A stretch of 64,000 nucleotides of DNA from Triplophysa rosa (Eukaryota > Chordata > Actinopteri > Cypriniformes > Nemacheilidae). This document shows, piece by piece, positions 22,811 to 36,391 of the stretch. The stretch lies in NCBI RefSeq assembly GCF_024868665.1, contig NC_079890.1, positions 195,032 through 259,031 of the forward strand. Direction: 5' to 3'. The position numbers and the translations under genes are program-made. A model generated the notes under the pieces. That model saw only the letters and a list, made by a program, of their open reading frames with translations. It ran no database searches and was not told where the DNA came from. Within the stretch, counting starts at the first letter, position 1, and every line of letters starts with the position of its first letter.

Positions 22811-24187
22811 TACTAAGACATTGAGCTCCATCACTGCAGTTTGATATTAGAGCAACTGTGAACCACGCTGGATTTCACCATAACTGCACATGAACCTGCA
22901 GAGGCGAGAAACGGACTGAACGCTCTAGTGTGAAGTAAACACCATCATCATCATCACAAAAGACCCAGTTTTAGTGCCATAGCTCGTTTGGAGCATCTGC
23001 AGAAATAGTTTCATAGACCTGAGCTCTGGCTTCAGGATGAGTGTCTGTCTGAGGGGTCAGGGGTGCCACCCTCATCACATGTGTTTGTTCCAGACTTCTT
23101 CCCTAGTGGTTTTTGTTGTCCCCTTATGAAGCTGTCCGTGAGAAAAGCTCAGTGAATCTCTGGTGAAGGATGAATCATTGACTTCTGTCCTGTGCTGCTC
23201 ATTGATCTTGCTGTAAACTCTCAGATGAATTCTCTTCAGAGTGCCACGAGAAGGCGTGTTGGTTCGCTCTCTGGAACATCCACCATTATTTACGGTTAAA
23301 TATCACCGTCTCTTCCAGGAGGGTGTGTGTGCTCGTATTTTTGGTTTGCAATGTTGGCGAATCAAACGGAACCAAAGTGATTTCAGGGACATTACCCGTG
23401 GTGAAGGGCAGGAAGGGAAGATCAGATCAGAGGTCAGACTTCATCATTACTAAAGTGCCATCCAGGTTAACGGCCGCCAGATGTTTGACTGAATTTGTTT
23501 TCTTTATGTGGCACACAAGCTGTCGGTGAGTGTCCGCAGGGAAATGTGCTGAATGTTATTGATATTAATAAGGACAAACATATGTTATCTGGTTTGTTCA
23601 TAGCACTGTAACCTACCAAAATCACACAGCTATTCAGAGTGTTTGTGACTCTTTATCTTTGTCTCTAGTGTTAGTGTCAAGAGTCTGATGTTATCCGCGG
23701 GTCTGATTATCCAATCACAGAGTTTTATTGATAGATGACCTGCAGCTGGGTCCACTTACAGCAGGTTATTGAGGAGAAAGCCCCGCCCCCTCTTCATTGT
23801 CTGCACAAGAGCGAAATAAATGGCTGGTGAGAGTCGGCGGGGGCCGAATGCTGAGACGTCGAGCGTCCTTCAGCGCTCAACAGGAAATGAAGAGCTGCTA
23901 AAGTAGAGGCTATTTTCATACAGGAGATGGAAAACAGCCCTCTTCAGATCATATCATACCCTGGGTTATTAACCCCCCCCTTCTCTCCTGCTCTCTCTCT
24001 GAGATCTGGTGTGTGTGTAATGGGATGTGATGTGACAACACAGCTCTTCTCTGGCCTGTAGTGATGGAGCTTTAGATCCTCTGAGCTGCAGGTTAATGTG
24101 GGACACAGCCTTTGACCTCAGCTGAACTCACAGAGTCCTGGAGCAAACTATCTCTTTCTGTCAAGTCGCTTCTCTAAATCCTCTAGG
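22811..24187. other. 1.4-kb non-coding stretch
   Basis: A repeat-poor block at 23700-23990 includes ATGGCTG followed by GTGAGAG (23820), which could be a start plus donor, but no partner exon is apparent. Confidence 0.4.
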
Positions 24188-25735
24188 ATGCTTTTAGGTT
24201 ATTTTTTCCACTGCTTCTTACTCCTCCTTACTCCTGCTCACAGTCCCTTATTGCTCCTCAGTCCTGCTCATTATCCTTTACTGCTCCTTGCTTCTGCTTA
24301 CAGTCCCCTTACTGCTACTCACTGTTCCTTACAGCTCCTTACTGCTCCTCACACCTGCTTAAAGACCCTCACTGCTCCTTACAGCTCCTCACTGCTCCTC
24401 ACAGCTCATTCCAGTGCCTCATTGCTCCTTACAGCTCCTCACGCTCTCACAGCTCATTCCAGTGCCTCATTGTCTCCTACAGCTCCTCACTCTTCCTCAT
24501 TTCTCCTTACAGCTCCTTACTATTCCTTACAGCTTCTCACTACTCCTACATGCTCCTCACTCCTGCTCACAGCCCTCATTCCACCTCACTTCTGCCCCTT
24601 TTATCTCACTGCTCTGGCTGTTTGTTACAGTCCTCACTGCTCCTCCAAGCTCATTCCAGTCCTCATTTCCTTACAGCTCACTTACTACTCCTACAGCTTC
24701 TTACTGCGCTCACAGCTTCTCGCTACTCCTTACAGCTCTCACTCCTGCTCACACCCTCATTGACCCACTTCTGCCCCCTTTTATCTCACTGCTCCCTCAG
24801 CTGTTGTTACAGCTCCTCATGTCCTCACAGCTCATTCATGCCTCATTGCTCCTTACAGCTCCTCACTCTTCCTCATTGCTCCTTACTACCCCTTACAGCT
24901 TCTTACTGCTCCTCACAGCTTCTCGCTACTCCTTACAGCTCCTCACTCCTGCTCACAGCCCCTCATTGCTCCTCACTTCTGCCCCCTTCATCTCACTGCT
25001 CCTCACTGTTCCTCATTGCACCTTACAGCTTCTTACTGCTCCTCACAGCTTCTCACTGCTCTTTACAGCTCCTAAACAGATCCTCATTGCTCCTTACAGC
25101 TCCTTACTACTCCTCACAGCTTCTCACTGCTCCTTACAGCCTTCTCGCTCATTCCTTACAGCTCCTCACTCTTCCTCATTGCTCCTTACTACCCCTTACA
25201 GCTTCTTACTGCTCCTCACAGCTTCTCGCTACTCCTTACAGCTCCTCACTCCTGCTCACAGCCCCTCATTGCTCCTCACTTCTGCCCCCTTCATCTCACT
25301 GCTCCTCACTGTTCCTCATTGCACCTTACAGCTTCTTACTGCTCCTCACAGCTTCTCACTGCTCTTTACAGCTCCTAAACAGATCCTCATTGCTCCTTAC
25401 AGCTCCTTACTACTCCTCACAGCTTCTCACTGCTCCTTACAGCTCCTCACAGCCCCTTAGTGCACTTCACTTCTGCTCACAGTCCCTCATTGCTCCTAAA
25501 TGTTCATTACAGCCATTTCTCCAGTTCACATCCCCTCACTGCTTCTCAGTTCAACCCCCTTATCTCACTCCTTCTCACAGCCCCTCACTGCTAATCACTG
25601 TTTCTCACACCTGCTTATGTCCCCTCACTGCTCCTCCTACCTCCTCACTGCTGCTCAGTCCCTCACTGCCCCTCACTTCCACTCACAGCTCCTCACAGCT
25701 CCTCAACTCTCTTCCCTCCTCCTCAATTGTTAAAC
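24188..25735. repeat. 1.55-kb CTCCTCACTGCTCCTTACAG minisatellite
   Basis: About 150 degenerate copies of a 9-10-bp unit (CTCCTTACAG / CTCCTCACTG) fill the region, starting at TCTAAATCCTCTAGGATG and fading into unique DNA near 25735. Bases 24851-25140 recur at 25154-25443, 303 bp apart and identical by eye. Long Ser-Leu-Leu-Thr-Ala frames of up to 452 residues in two phases come from stop-free repeat units and are not genes. Confidence 0.93.
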
Positions 25736-27140
25736 CAGAAAACCAGAGAACCAATATGCAACTGCATATCACTCTCTGGAAATCATCTCATGCACTACTC
25801 AGAACACACAATATGCAATTTAGTCAGATGTTAGCACAAATACAAATAAACTTTAAGATGACTTTGACGCAGACTGGACTTTATCCACACACGATTGAGT
25901 GTTCGTGATTTTATTCCTCTGCCAACTCACATGTGAAACGTTTTTAAAATTTCTCTTTTTCAAGACACAATTGGAGAAACTCTGTACGTCATTTCTAATC
26001 AACATGTGTGGCTGATGTAAGTTAACAGTTTGATACTCTGAAAATCTATAACTGCTGCTTTTCTAAATTTTCTAAATGTAACATATCTGTTTATTTTTAT
26101 TTTATTTTTGCTAAAAGTAAAATCATCTCATCTGATGTTTTTATTTTCCTGCATCAAATTTTTTTCTGAATTAATTTTTTAATTAATCTCTCCTCTCTGG
26201 ATGACGAGATTGTTTTCCAGTGTGTTCTGGTTAATCCATTGTGTTTGTTGTCCGTTATTCTCTTCGGTCGTTCATGTAGTTTCTCAGTGAAAGTCACTTT
26301 TTATTAAAGCGGTTTTGCACAAAAAATCCTATTTGTGCATCACACACATGACTGTGTTGTATTATGATGGATGAAGTCTAGGGACTATGAGCTTAACAGT
26401 CACGTCTGTGAGAGGAATTGTGGGGGATTGTCCTCGCGGGTCGGCCGAGGGTAACTGCTTCTGATTGTAAGATGTTATATGAGGAGGATTTGTGAAGCCG
26501 GATCATTTGTGTGAAATGTCTTCAGAATCCATCGGATTAGTGACGGCATTACATTAATACCTGCCTGGTCTGATGTGAGACCCTGTGACTGAGACCTTAG
26601 AGGGGTCAAAGGTCAGAGGCGTGCACTTTCTGCTATTGCAAATGAAAACATGTTGCATATTTATGTGCATAATTCATATTAATTCTTACTTTAAAATGCT
26701 GTTTGGTTAAACCTGCTCATTTAAAAGAATGTTTTTGCTGGTTCGTATGGTTGCAACCTTTGAGTAGTGTCTCTGTGCCCTTCAAAGACTCAAACATGTC
26801 ATTTGGAAATCAGGTATGGTTGCGGGGAGACCAGGGCCAGTTGTCACCAGGAATTTCAATGAGTTTGAGAAGAGATGTCAACAATGTGTCAAACTGAGCT
26901 CAGATTTGTCAAGTCTGCAATCAAAAGTCAATATTACTGAAGATCTCAATATCAACTCAAATATGTCTCATCAAATTTACTCAAATCCAGATTATTTACC
27001 TCTACAATGTACATTCATTCACACCTCCAGACCCTTCATGTGTCAATTTATTCATTCCAATATGTATTTGCCAAAAAGTACTGTATTGATTTTGATGTAT
27101 AGTGTCACAGTTGTGTATAGGCCTATATACAGTATGTGTG
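25736..27140. other. 1.4-kb non-coding stretch
   Basis: AT-rich DNA with short frames only. No repeat family recognised. Confidence 0.45.
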
Positions 27141-27148
27141 TGTGTGTG

Positions 27149-27942
27149 CAGAGGTGTAAAGAGTACCTGAAAACCATACTTAAGTAAAAGTACAGATACC
27201 TTGCAGTGAAAATTACTCCATTACAAGTTACAAGTCACCAATTCCAAAACGACTTCAGTAAAAGTCTTTGAGTATCTGATTTGAACAGTACTTGAGTATT
27301 TCACTCATACTGAATGTAGGCTCAAAGCAGCACTATAGTCCTCAACACTTAAGAGACACGTCAGTGAAAAACTAGAAACAGTCGATACGTGAGGAGAGCA
27401 ATCGCATTTATTTTCTTAAATCATAATAAGACTGAACACCTCAAAATTGCAACAAATCATGGCCGACACCATAACTATTACAAACACCCAAGTCTAATTT
27501 AAGCTCAAGTGCTCAAAAGTAAACCAAACTCCTTCAAAAAGGTCTCTTCAATATAACGGATAAATAAAATAATGTTAGGTAAAATTAAAAAGTCAAAGCC
27601 AGCGATTGTCAACTACCTGATAATGCAATCGTATTCACATAAAAAAGTAAGGGCAAAATTCACAAGAAGTACCTTCAATGCCCTTTAAATGACAATATTA
27701 ATTCTTCTGTAGCAAAAATAAACTGCTGCAAAAAAGATAGGTGACATGCAAAATGTAATGTGTAATTGCATTAGTCATTACACATGTAGTGGAGTAAAGA
27801 GTACATATACTTGTTCAAAAATGTAGTCAAGTAGAGAGTAAAAGTTGCTAATATCTTTAATACTCCGTACAACTACAAAGTAGCCAAAAAGATACTTAAG
27901 TACAGTAACTAATTACATTTACTCCAATACTTTACACCACTG
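27149..27942. mobile_element. hAT-like MITE, CAGAGGTGTAAAGAGTAC ends
   Basis: Left end CAGAGGTGTAAAGAGTACCT, right end CCAATACTTTACACCACTG, with internal runs of the TACTTAAGTAAAAGTAC type at both ends. TGTGTGTG sits on both sides as an 8-bp TSD, but it lies in a TG run, so the duplication is weak evidence. No transposase. Confidence 0.8.
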
Positions 27943-28379
27943 TGTGTGTGTGTGTGTGTGTTTCCTATGTGTTGTATTTTCTTGCAAAGGCTGTTAATGA
28001 ACTGTCGGAATCATTGTGACAACTTCTGTGACAGCACCGGACAAAATAGGTGGCCGGCAGTATTACAGACCCAACGCCCATTCTCTCCGTCTTTCCCTCA
28101 GTGTTTTCTCTTCCACTGCAGTCTTATCTGTAGTGCGCGTGCAGTGGGCTGATAGGCCTGGAGCCATGCAGCAAGATAACACAAAATAATTAGTTAACAT
28201 TCAGCTTAGAGAGAGAGGGGGTTAAGACTCGGATAAGCCCCCACAATGTCTGCAGCTAAATTATTTATACATTTTATCCAAATGCATACATGAGATGAAA
28301 CTGCATGGTGGAGCGCTGGCGAGCGAGCGAGCAAGCGTGCGTGCGCGTGTGTGTACAGACGCAGGCTTTGAGATAAGTG

Positions 28380-28890
28380 CGGTGAATAATGGAAGAGCGA
28401 CTTCCTGCTTCTGCCTTTAGAAGAAAATTGCACAGAGCCGTCTGCTGTCTGCTAATGCAGATACACCTTCCCCTGCACAACCGTCTAAATAGTGCTTTAT
28501 TTAAACGTCGCTGCAAACGTCCACCTGAAAAAAGACCTTGTATTAGAATTTCACTTATTAGCGGCGTTTTCTTGTTAAGATGTTAATAGATCTGTCCACG
28601 GTTGGATAAACAGGAAATGCCCCAAAAGCAGAATATATAATACAAACGCTGCCCTTGGTGAAGATAAAGAAAGATGTAAATAAGAAGGAACTGCTTTCGT
28701 CTTTTTCGGCAAAGAAACAAAGTGGGGCCGCTAGTTATAAAATCCCATCACACACACTCTTATCACCTGCCAGACTTTCCTTCTCTATATTTCCAGAGTT
28801 CCCAATAAATTCCCTCAGCACCTGAGCGCCGATAACAGGCTTAATCCCGTGAGCAGCGGTCGGAGGTGTTTCTCACCAGTTAACTCGGGG
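28380..28890. promoter_or_regulatory. candidate conserved non-coding element(s)
   Basis: A repeat-free block rich in words such as CTGCTAATGCAGATACACC, GTGCTTTATTTAAACGTCGC, AATTTCACTTATTAGCGGCG and GGCTTAATCCCGTGAG. No coding structure. Enhancer-like texture only. Confidence 0.3.
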
Positions 28891-29039
28891 AAATGAGCTG
28901 TAGACACGCGCACGCGCACACACTGAGACTGAGAGGACAAACTGAACGACGTGGATTTCTGATTTTTTCACGAGATGTCATGTACTGTATATACGGTGTG
29001 TTTAGAATTAGCTGTGTGTGCATCAAGTATGCCAATAAC

Positions 29040-29367
29040 CTGACGTACAACCATTCAAATTCAACCAGAATTTGTGAGCTAGTTCATCGCACAGAAGTGA
29101 ATGTCCTGATCACTCTCCTCTACTATACCATCTCTGTTATTCACATCTAACCCATTAGTACAGTCTTCTACTTCTTTTCTACCTTCCTATCTCCCCCCAA
29201 AAAATTCTTAGCTTGGTATACTGTGATAGGCTGACTGAGACCAGTTGTACTGCACCTATGCATTGTTGGTCTTTTGTTGCACAAATTGCTTCTACTGTTT
29301 TCCCCTACTTTGTACGTCGCTTTGGATAAAAGCGTCTGCTAAATGACTAAATGTAAATGTAAACAGC
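29040..29367 (+). mobile_element. truncated LINE 3' end with V-SINE-type tail
   Basis: GACTGAGACCAGTTGTACTGC...TTGGTCTTTTGTTGCAC leads to GTCGCTTTGGATAAAAGCGT CTGCTAAATG and ends in ACTAAATGTAAATGTAAA. This tail is shared between fish LINEs and V-SINEs and recruits the LINE reverse transcriptase. The 5' limit is uncertain; 29040-29200 may be 3' UTR. Confidence 0.65.
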
Positions 29368-29710
29368 AGGGGGCAGGATGGAGCACACATCCACTAATAA
29401 CACATCTAGAGACAAGGGCCGATCCTCAATATGCGTTCTTCAGCGGTCTTGTGTCCTCTACGTCATCAATAACCATCAAAAAACGCATGTGTTCTCGATA
29501 TTAAGGATGCATCGAATGCAGCCTTGCGCGCGTACGGAACCCTCTTGAAGCCCCAGAAGTCACTGCGGCGCGTCCATCTATGTTTGTTCTTCCAAGGCTG
29601 CCTTGCACGAGAACACAAGTCCCTTCTTTGCGTTCTTGGTCATGGTGAAATAAGTTTGAAGCCCTTTCCATGACACCAGAACGGAGATGAATGTTCCTTT
29701 AAAATCTGGC

Positions 29711-30054
29711 GCATCATTTATAAAGCGTGCGTACTGTAAGCACAGATTTGATCAGAGGGAGCGTGTACACAAAAATCCACAGCAATGTTCTTATTTACTA
29801 GAATAGATCTATAAGTACTGCAGATTTATTGGAAACATAATAAAGCATTCTTGCCACTCATAAAGGATTCGGACGTTGACATGTGCTCTTTTATATGTCA
29901 ATGACATACATTTGTTTGCAAGGCGGAGATCTGAAACTGCTCAGCTGTGATTTATAGATTTCACACCTGAAAGAGAGGCGTACGCACATTTTTGAGAAAT
30001 GATAGTAAAATCAATTTTAGGAGGGTTTCTACGCAGCATTTTACAAATGAGGCC
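29711..30054. mobile_element. 344-bp element with (GGGGCC)TCATTTATAAA ends
   Basis: Left CATCATTTATAAAGCGTGCGTAC and right CTACGCAGCATTTTACAAATGAGGCCCC are imperfect inverses. Internal GCGTACGCACATTTTTGAG is also mirrored. Related at its tips to 2343-4009. Confidence 0.6.
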
Positions 30055-30059
30055 CCTGA

Positions 30060-32460
30060 AGCGAATGGTTGTGTTCAGCTAATTCACGTCTGAACGACCA
30101 AGAATGTATGATGTACGGCGAATAAAGAGAAATTTCATGAAGAAAATTTTACATTTCAAAACTGCAATCCATATCTTTGTGAAAAACTAAACACAGATAA
30201 GTCATTGAGCAAGTACATCAAAGATCAATGAAGAGCTGCCAGCTCGGATTTCACTGGAAATGTCAGTTTGACGTCATTTGACATTAACCCTGTATGTTAA
30301 GTAACCTGCAATTCATGTTTCAAACAGAGATGGCGACAGAGAGGCAAAAGTTCACGAGTGTATAGTAGTTCATTTGAATGAATTATGCGTCATTAGCTGC
30401 TTTTTTAGTCATCCTTTTGCCAATAAAAAGTGTTTTCAATTTGTTTGTATTGATGCTTGTCAGTTTTTACTTTTAAGGACAGTTTCTAATGTTGTTGTTG
30501 TTGTTTGCACATTTGTCAACATTATATCGTTTTGTCATTAATATCGTTTTTTTATAAATTTAAATCGTAATAAAATGACAAGTGATTTATAGTGAGCCTG
30601 AACCCGATGAAACGAAAGTACAGCAGGTCCTTTAGGACCTCTCAAGAACATTCCAGGCCTTTGATCAATTAACGTTTTAAGGAAAGACTTTGAGGTGGAG
30701 CCGTGTTTGTTAAATAAGAAGGTCCTGAGAACGTCGGCCGCCCTCTGTGAAGACGTTTGTGTGTTTGTCCTTGTTCAGTGCACAAGTGCAAAATAACATC
30801 TCGCTGTAAAGTTCCCACACAAGCGGGGTGATTACGGCGAGTCAATGGGGTTTAATGGGGCTTGAATGAGGCTGATTGCTCGCCGCACTTTTCCGCTGAC
30901 TCGGCTGCCCGTGAACTGCCTGAAACTTTCCTATTTAGACACGAAACTCAGAATTTGAAATGAATCATTTCTCTTGAGTGATTTCAGTGAGATTGCGCTT
31001 GTTAAGCGCCGTTGTGTAGCTCTCATCACACACAAATTAAGAGTCTTTCTACATCTGTCACAACACAAATCTGGATGTCACTATCATGGCTCTGATATTA
31101 TCTCCATAGTAGACATGACCACGGTCTGAAACATCGGCTGTTACATGGTCAAATCAAGTCTTGTCATGCATTCTGAATTTACTACACAGGTTTTTGTCCA
31201 ATCAAATGTTCCCTAGAAGGAGAATGCCCCGCCCTCTCCTGCTGACCAGCTTATTGGCCGTTTCCGTATGCCCCACCGTAAACTTCCACAGAGCAGAAAC
31301 CATATTTGACAGTAAAGCTCAAACCCTCCTCACATTTCTCATGTTTGAGTTTTTATGTAAAGTGATGTAAAGTTCAGAGGCTGTAGATCCGTTCAGTGTC
31401 TTCAGGGAAGAGCTGCAGAATCATTTCTTCATTTGTGTCGAAACCCTTGAGCGCTTCACATCCGAAACATCTGTGTGGTCTGAAGTTGTGTTTGCTTTAG
31501 ACAGAAACTCTCCAGATCACATGATTTCACATCTCTCACGCTTCATTATTTAGAATAGCACTGAACATCAGGTTTAGATGTTAAAGTTCTCTAGCGATGG
31601 ATCATCATCGGATTAATGGATCAAGTAATGAAACTCTCAGATGTGAAGAGACGAGGATCAGCTCATTTACATCCAACACTTTACTCACTTTCTAGTTACT
31701 GATGGTGAAAACATGGTGTACAAAATCACAAACAACAATCCACACACAAAAATAAACATAAAATAATCTACATAAAACATCAGTTCCTAATGAATGACTT
31801 CAGCCAGATCGTCACACAAAGCTGTGATATCACTTCATATTGCGCACAGTTTTTAATGATAAAATATGAGTTTCTGAGGTAAAATTGCACGTCGCGTATC
31901 CCACTGGGAAGTTGAGAAACAATATTGAGAGCCGAGTTCCTGAGATGGGCGGGCCTTACACAATCACCATGGCGGATGGGAGAAGCATTTCTGCTGTGAC
32001 AGATACGATTTATTAGTTTTTCCGCAACAGCTTCAATGCCTTGTCTTGTCGTTAAATTACTGCATATATGTGAATAACCATTTGAAGCATACTGCATGTT
32101 TTATACAAATAGAAAATAGCATGTATTTCACCAATATTGCAGAATAGTCAGCAGCTGACTAATAAAACTATACAGTAGGATGTACGGTTGAAAACTATCA
32201 CCATTTAACATTTTCACAAGACACACGCAAGCTTGAATCTGGCAGCCTCCATTCTTTTCGACAACAAAGCACCTGAACACAACCAGCTCGGAATCATGAC
32301 ATCAGAAGTGGGAATTATCACATTTCTGAGAGCACGTGAAGGCAGCATAAGGTAATTTACTCAAAAAAACGGTTTGCAAAAACTTTACGCAAAGAATGTG
32401 TCAAGACTGTGTGCAAGAATTATGCAAATTTCACAAAAAAAATCCTACTAGTTGTTGTTT
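30060..32460. other. 2.4-kb non-coding stretch
   Basis: Short frames only. 30790-30970 is a repeat-free island (GGGGTGATTACGGCGAGTC, CTGATTGCTCGCCGCAC) that might be a conserved element. Confidence 0.4.
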
Positions 32461-32462
32461 TT

Positions 32463-32724
32463 TCAACTCAACTTTATTTATATAGCACTTTTTACAGTTT
32501 TCATTGTTACAAAGCAGCTGTACATAAGACATATTGACTATAAGCAAAACAATTAAAGTTGTACCTGCAAAAACAAGAAAAGGTTGAAAACACAGAAGAC
32601 AGACATACCCACATACAAAACACTCCACACACACAATATGCACACGTACTAACACACATAGACATAGTCACACACACACGGACGTGCACGCACACACACA
32701 CACACACGTACACAGACAAGTACG

Positions 32725-32756
<32 letters not shown>

Positions 32757-34830
32757 CACGCACGCACACACACACGCTCAGTGAGAGCACACATTTAAGA
32801 TAATGGAGAGAGAAGCACAGGTCAAATATGACAGACTATAAATTCCTATATGCAATATTAATTAAGTAAAACTTTAAAATTCTAAAGCAGCCCCCCGGCC
32901 AGGCAAATAGTGCAAAACAGTATGCAAACGGTGACGAGGAACCCAAAACACTAATGGAGAAAAAAAACCTCAGGAGAACCCAGGCCCAACCAGGGGATTC
33001 CAGTTCCCCTCTGGCAAAAGCTGCTGCCTCTGCACAAGCTCCAGAGAGCTTGACCAACAAGACTAAATAAAATAAATAAACTTACTAATAAGGTAAATTA
33101 TAGTTTAAGATTATCATTAATAATCTAATAGCATTTGAAATTTTGTGGTGAAGACGTGTCAGGTGACCGCGTCCTTCTTTATCCAGCTCTATCATCTCAG
33201 CTCCAGCTCTTGTCAGGTCGCCGCTTCCCATTCTCCGCTCTACCATCAGGTCAGGCCATGAACTGCATCCTGCTCGCTGTGGTAACCTTGGAACAATGAG
33301 CCAAGACTGGCTGAGAGTAAAGTACTGTTCTGCACTCTTTGATGCAACAAGTACATTAGTTGTGTTACTGGTTCCGGTTGATCTAACTAATGCAGCCTAA
33401 ACCCTCTGAAGATTTATATTATGGAAGTCTAGTGTATGCAAGATTAAAAAGATGCGTCTTTAGTCTAGATTAAAACTGACAGAGTGTGTCTGCCTCCCGG
33501 ACAGTGCAGGGAAGACTATTCCAAAGTTTAGGCGCTAGATAGGAGAAGGATCTACCACCTGCACTTGATTTTGAAATTCTAGGTATTACCAACTGACAGG
33601 ACACCTGAGAGCGTAATGCACGTGAAGGACTCTAATACAAAAGGAGTTCATTCAAGTACTGAGGAGCTAAACCATGTAGGGCTTTATAGGTAATAAGCAA
33701 GATTTTAAAGTTAACGCGATGCTTTATAGGTAACCAGTGCAAGGTTGACAGAACCGGGCTAATATGTTCATACTTTTTTGTACGTGTAAGAACTCGAGCT
33801 GCCGCGTTTTGGACCAATTGGAGTTTTTGTAATAAGCCTGCAGGGCAACCACCTAACAGTGCATTACAGTAATCTAGTCTTGATGTCATGAATGCATGAA
33901 TTAACTTCTCTGCATCTGACATTGACAGCATATGACGTAGTTTAGATATATTCTTAAGATGGAAAAACGCAATTTTACAGGTGTTGGCGACGTGGCTCTC
34001 AAATGACAGATTACTATCAATAGAACGCCAAGATTCTTGCTGACGACGAGGGTTTTATGGAACATCCTCAATAGTTACAGTATTCTTGGTTGTTACTTAT
34101 GAGCGTTTTCGGTCCAATAAGTAACACTTCGTTTTGTCCAGTTCAGTAATAAAAAGTTGTTACTCATCCAGTTTTTTATATCGACTATGCATTCCATTAT
34201 TCGATGGAACTGCTGTGTTTCATGAGGCTTCGAGGAAATATAAAGTTGAGTATCATCAGCATAACAGTGAAAGCTAACTCGTGTCGCTTTATTATATCTC
34301 CTAGAGGTAGCATGTATAATGCAAGAGCAGAGGCCCTAAGACTGAGCCCTGTGGTACACCGTACTGGACTTGCGATTTGCTGACACCTCATTGTTTATTG
34401 CTACAAATTGAAAACGGTCGGATAAATAAGATTTAAACCATTTCAAAGCTATTCCTTTAATGCCGACTAATTTTCGAGTCTATGTAGGAGTGTGCTGTGG
34501 TCAATGGTTCGAATGCAGCACTAAGGTCTAGCAGCACCAATAACGAGATACAACCTCGGTCAGAGCCAATAGCAGATCATTTGTAACTCTGATCAAAGCA
34601 GTCTCTGTACTGTGACATGCTCTAAATCCAGCTGGAATTCTTCATTGATGTCATTCCTTTGGAGGAAGGAGCATAATTGAGTTGAAACTACTTTTTCCAG
34701 AACTTTAGATATGAAAGGTAGATTCGATATAGGCCTGTAGTCTTGTACATCTACACAGATACAGTATAGATGTGTGTCTGATGCCTGAAGCTCCTGCAGA
34801 TTACTTTGGAAGATGAGCTCATCTTTCATT
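32463..34830 (-). pseudogene. 5'-truncated, frameshifted L2-like LINE
   Basis: Minus-strand frames give pieces of one non-LTR reverse transcriptase in order. DYRPISNLPFISKVLEKVV lies at about 34600-34745. The region at 34197-34391 has LALYMLPLGDIIKRH followed, in another frame, by the catalytic YADD (GCTGATGATACTCAAC complement). 33632-33931 holds a clean C-terminal segment, RLDYCNALL...VQNAAARVLT...LHWLPI. The frames shift repeatedly and endonuclease and ORF1 are absent, so the copy is dead. The 3' end at 32463 is the common CAACTTTATTTATATAGCAC terminus. A CA microsatellite (32661-32775) has expanded in its 3' UTR. Confidence 0.85.
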
Positions 34831-34860
34831 GTGCTGCAATTGATCAAGGAAAAATCCACA

Positions 34861-34910
34861 CAACCACACCACAACACACACACACACACCACACAATCCA
34901 ACAACCACAC

Positions 34911-34979
<69 letters not shown>
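34861..34979. repeat. (CA)n microsatellite
   Basis: CACACCACACAA-type imperfect units are followed by about 30 perfect CA repeats. Flanks the LINE. Confidence 0.97.
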
Positions 34980-34982
<3 letters not shown>

Positions 34983-35881
34983 TCTACTCTTATTTATCAG
35001 TGAATCTACCGATTATTAGCGGATCGTTTGTTCATGAAACGAGTTATTCAATGCTTTAAATTGTAATCTGACAGCTTTAGTCTTTATTTAATATAAATAT
35101 TTAATATTTGGCGTGAAGGAAACAAGATGCAAATATAAGAGATGTTGATGAAGCAACTGAATGTAAATAAGTGTAAATATGTGCAGAACAGAGACAAAAC
35201 TATATTAATGAGGATAAATCTAAATATAATCCTGTGCAAAACAGTGAACGTTTCCTGTGGATTTTCTGCCAACAACATGTCAATCACGAGTAGACTCTAG
35301 TCAAGTGTTGTAAATCTGTTTGTTGTTCCACATCATCAGACATCTTCCGTCATCACTTGTGTTTGGATTTTAAGGACAGGGTCACTTAGAAACTGAGCAA
35401 GATTGGAGGTGAAGAGTTGGAGAGAGAAAGAGAGAAAGTGATTCAGGCCTGAGGCAGACGTGACCTCTTCTTCATATCCTAAAATAGAAGTTTTCTGTGT
35501 TTCTGCTCTATTCACGAGCAACAAAGAGGAAGAAGGTCCATAAAGGAGAAGATGGATGTGGAGGCACCGCAGGCTCTGGCTTTAAAAGCGGTTTCTGAAA
35601 ATCTGATTCAGACTTCCCCCACACTCGACTCGATCAGGGTCAAGAGACACAACACAGATCTCACAGCTCGTCTGTTTAATTGATCAGAAGGTGATAACAC
35701 TGACTTCTGTGTGTGATGAAGTTCTGACTCCACGTCTCACGCACATGCAGGGATTTAGCACTGAACCCAAGAGTCACCCAAGACTCAACTCTCATCAGCT
35801 TTGGGATTGTCTGATGCACGGGAACATGACTGGATTCAGATTTACTCAAACCTCAGCAATCATGAAGTCAAGAAGAAGCTT
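34980..35881. other. non-coding with one small ATG frame
   Basis: 35552-35683 (+) is a 43-codon frame (MDVEAPQALALKAVSENL...) with a good start context (GAGAAGATGG). It has no domain, splice signal or homologue I recognise, so it is left as an unproven smORF. Confidence 0.3.
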
Positions 35882-36268
35882 TAAAGGGATAGTTCGTCCA
35901 AAAATGAAAATTCTGTCATCATTTACTCACGCTCATGTCATTTCATACCTCTATAAATTACTTTGATCCGATGAACACAGAGAAAGATATTTGGAAGAAT
36001 GTCAGTCGTTTTCAGTTCCGGGACATAATTGACTGCCATAGTAGGAAGAATGAAATGGTAGTCAAAGGTGCCCGAGAACTCTTTGTTTTCCTAAATCCGT
36101 CAAAATATCTCATTATGTGTTCAACAGAACAAAAAAATACAATATTTGTTAGTAGATGATGTCCCAGAACCTAAAATTGCTAACATTCTTCCAAATGTCT
36201 TTCTCTGTGTTCATTGGAACAAAGAAATGTATACAGGTTTTTCATTTTTGGATGAACTGTCCCTTTAA
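35882..36268. mobile_element. teleost foldback MITE copy
   Basis: TAAAGGGATAGTTCGTCC with AAAATTCTGTCATCATTTACT at the left and TTCATTTTTGGATGAACTGTCCCTTTAA at the right. Third copy of the family at 4237 and 12082. Confidence 0.85.
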
Positions 36269-36280
36269 CACCCTACAAAA

Positions 36281-36391
36281 TGTTGACAACTCAACCCATA
36301 GTTGGGTCAAAAATGGATGTTTTTTTGGTTAACATGACGCAACGGTTGAGTTTGTCCATATTTGACCCAACCCAGCATTTTTTACTATGTT
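36281..36391. mobile_element. small MITE with GGGTCAAAAATGGA arms
   Basis: CAACCCATAGTTGGGTCAAAAATGGA is mirrored by TCCATATTTGACCCAACCCAGCATTTTTTA. A short palindromic element directly beside the previous MITE. Confidence 0.6.

Noticed and set aside
24414..25908. Ser/Leu/Thr-rich ORFs of 348 and 452 codons
   Set aside because: They lie in the CTCCTCACTG minisatellite, are open in more than one phase and end where the repeat ends.
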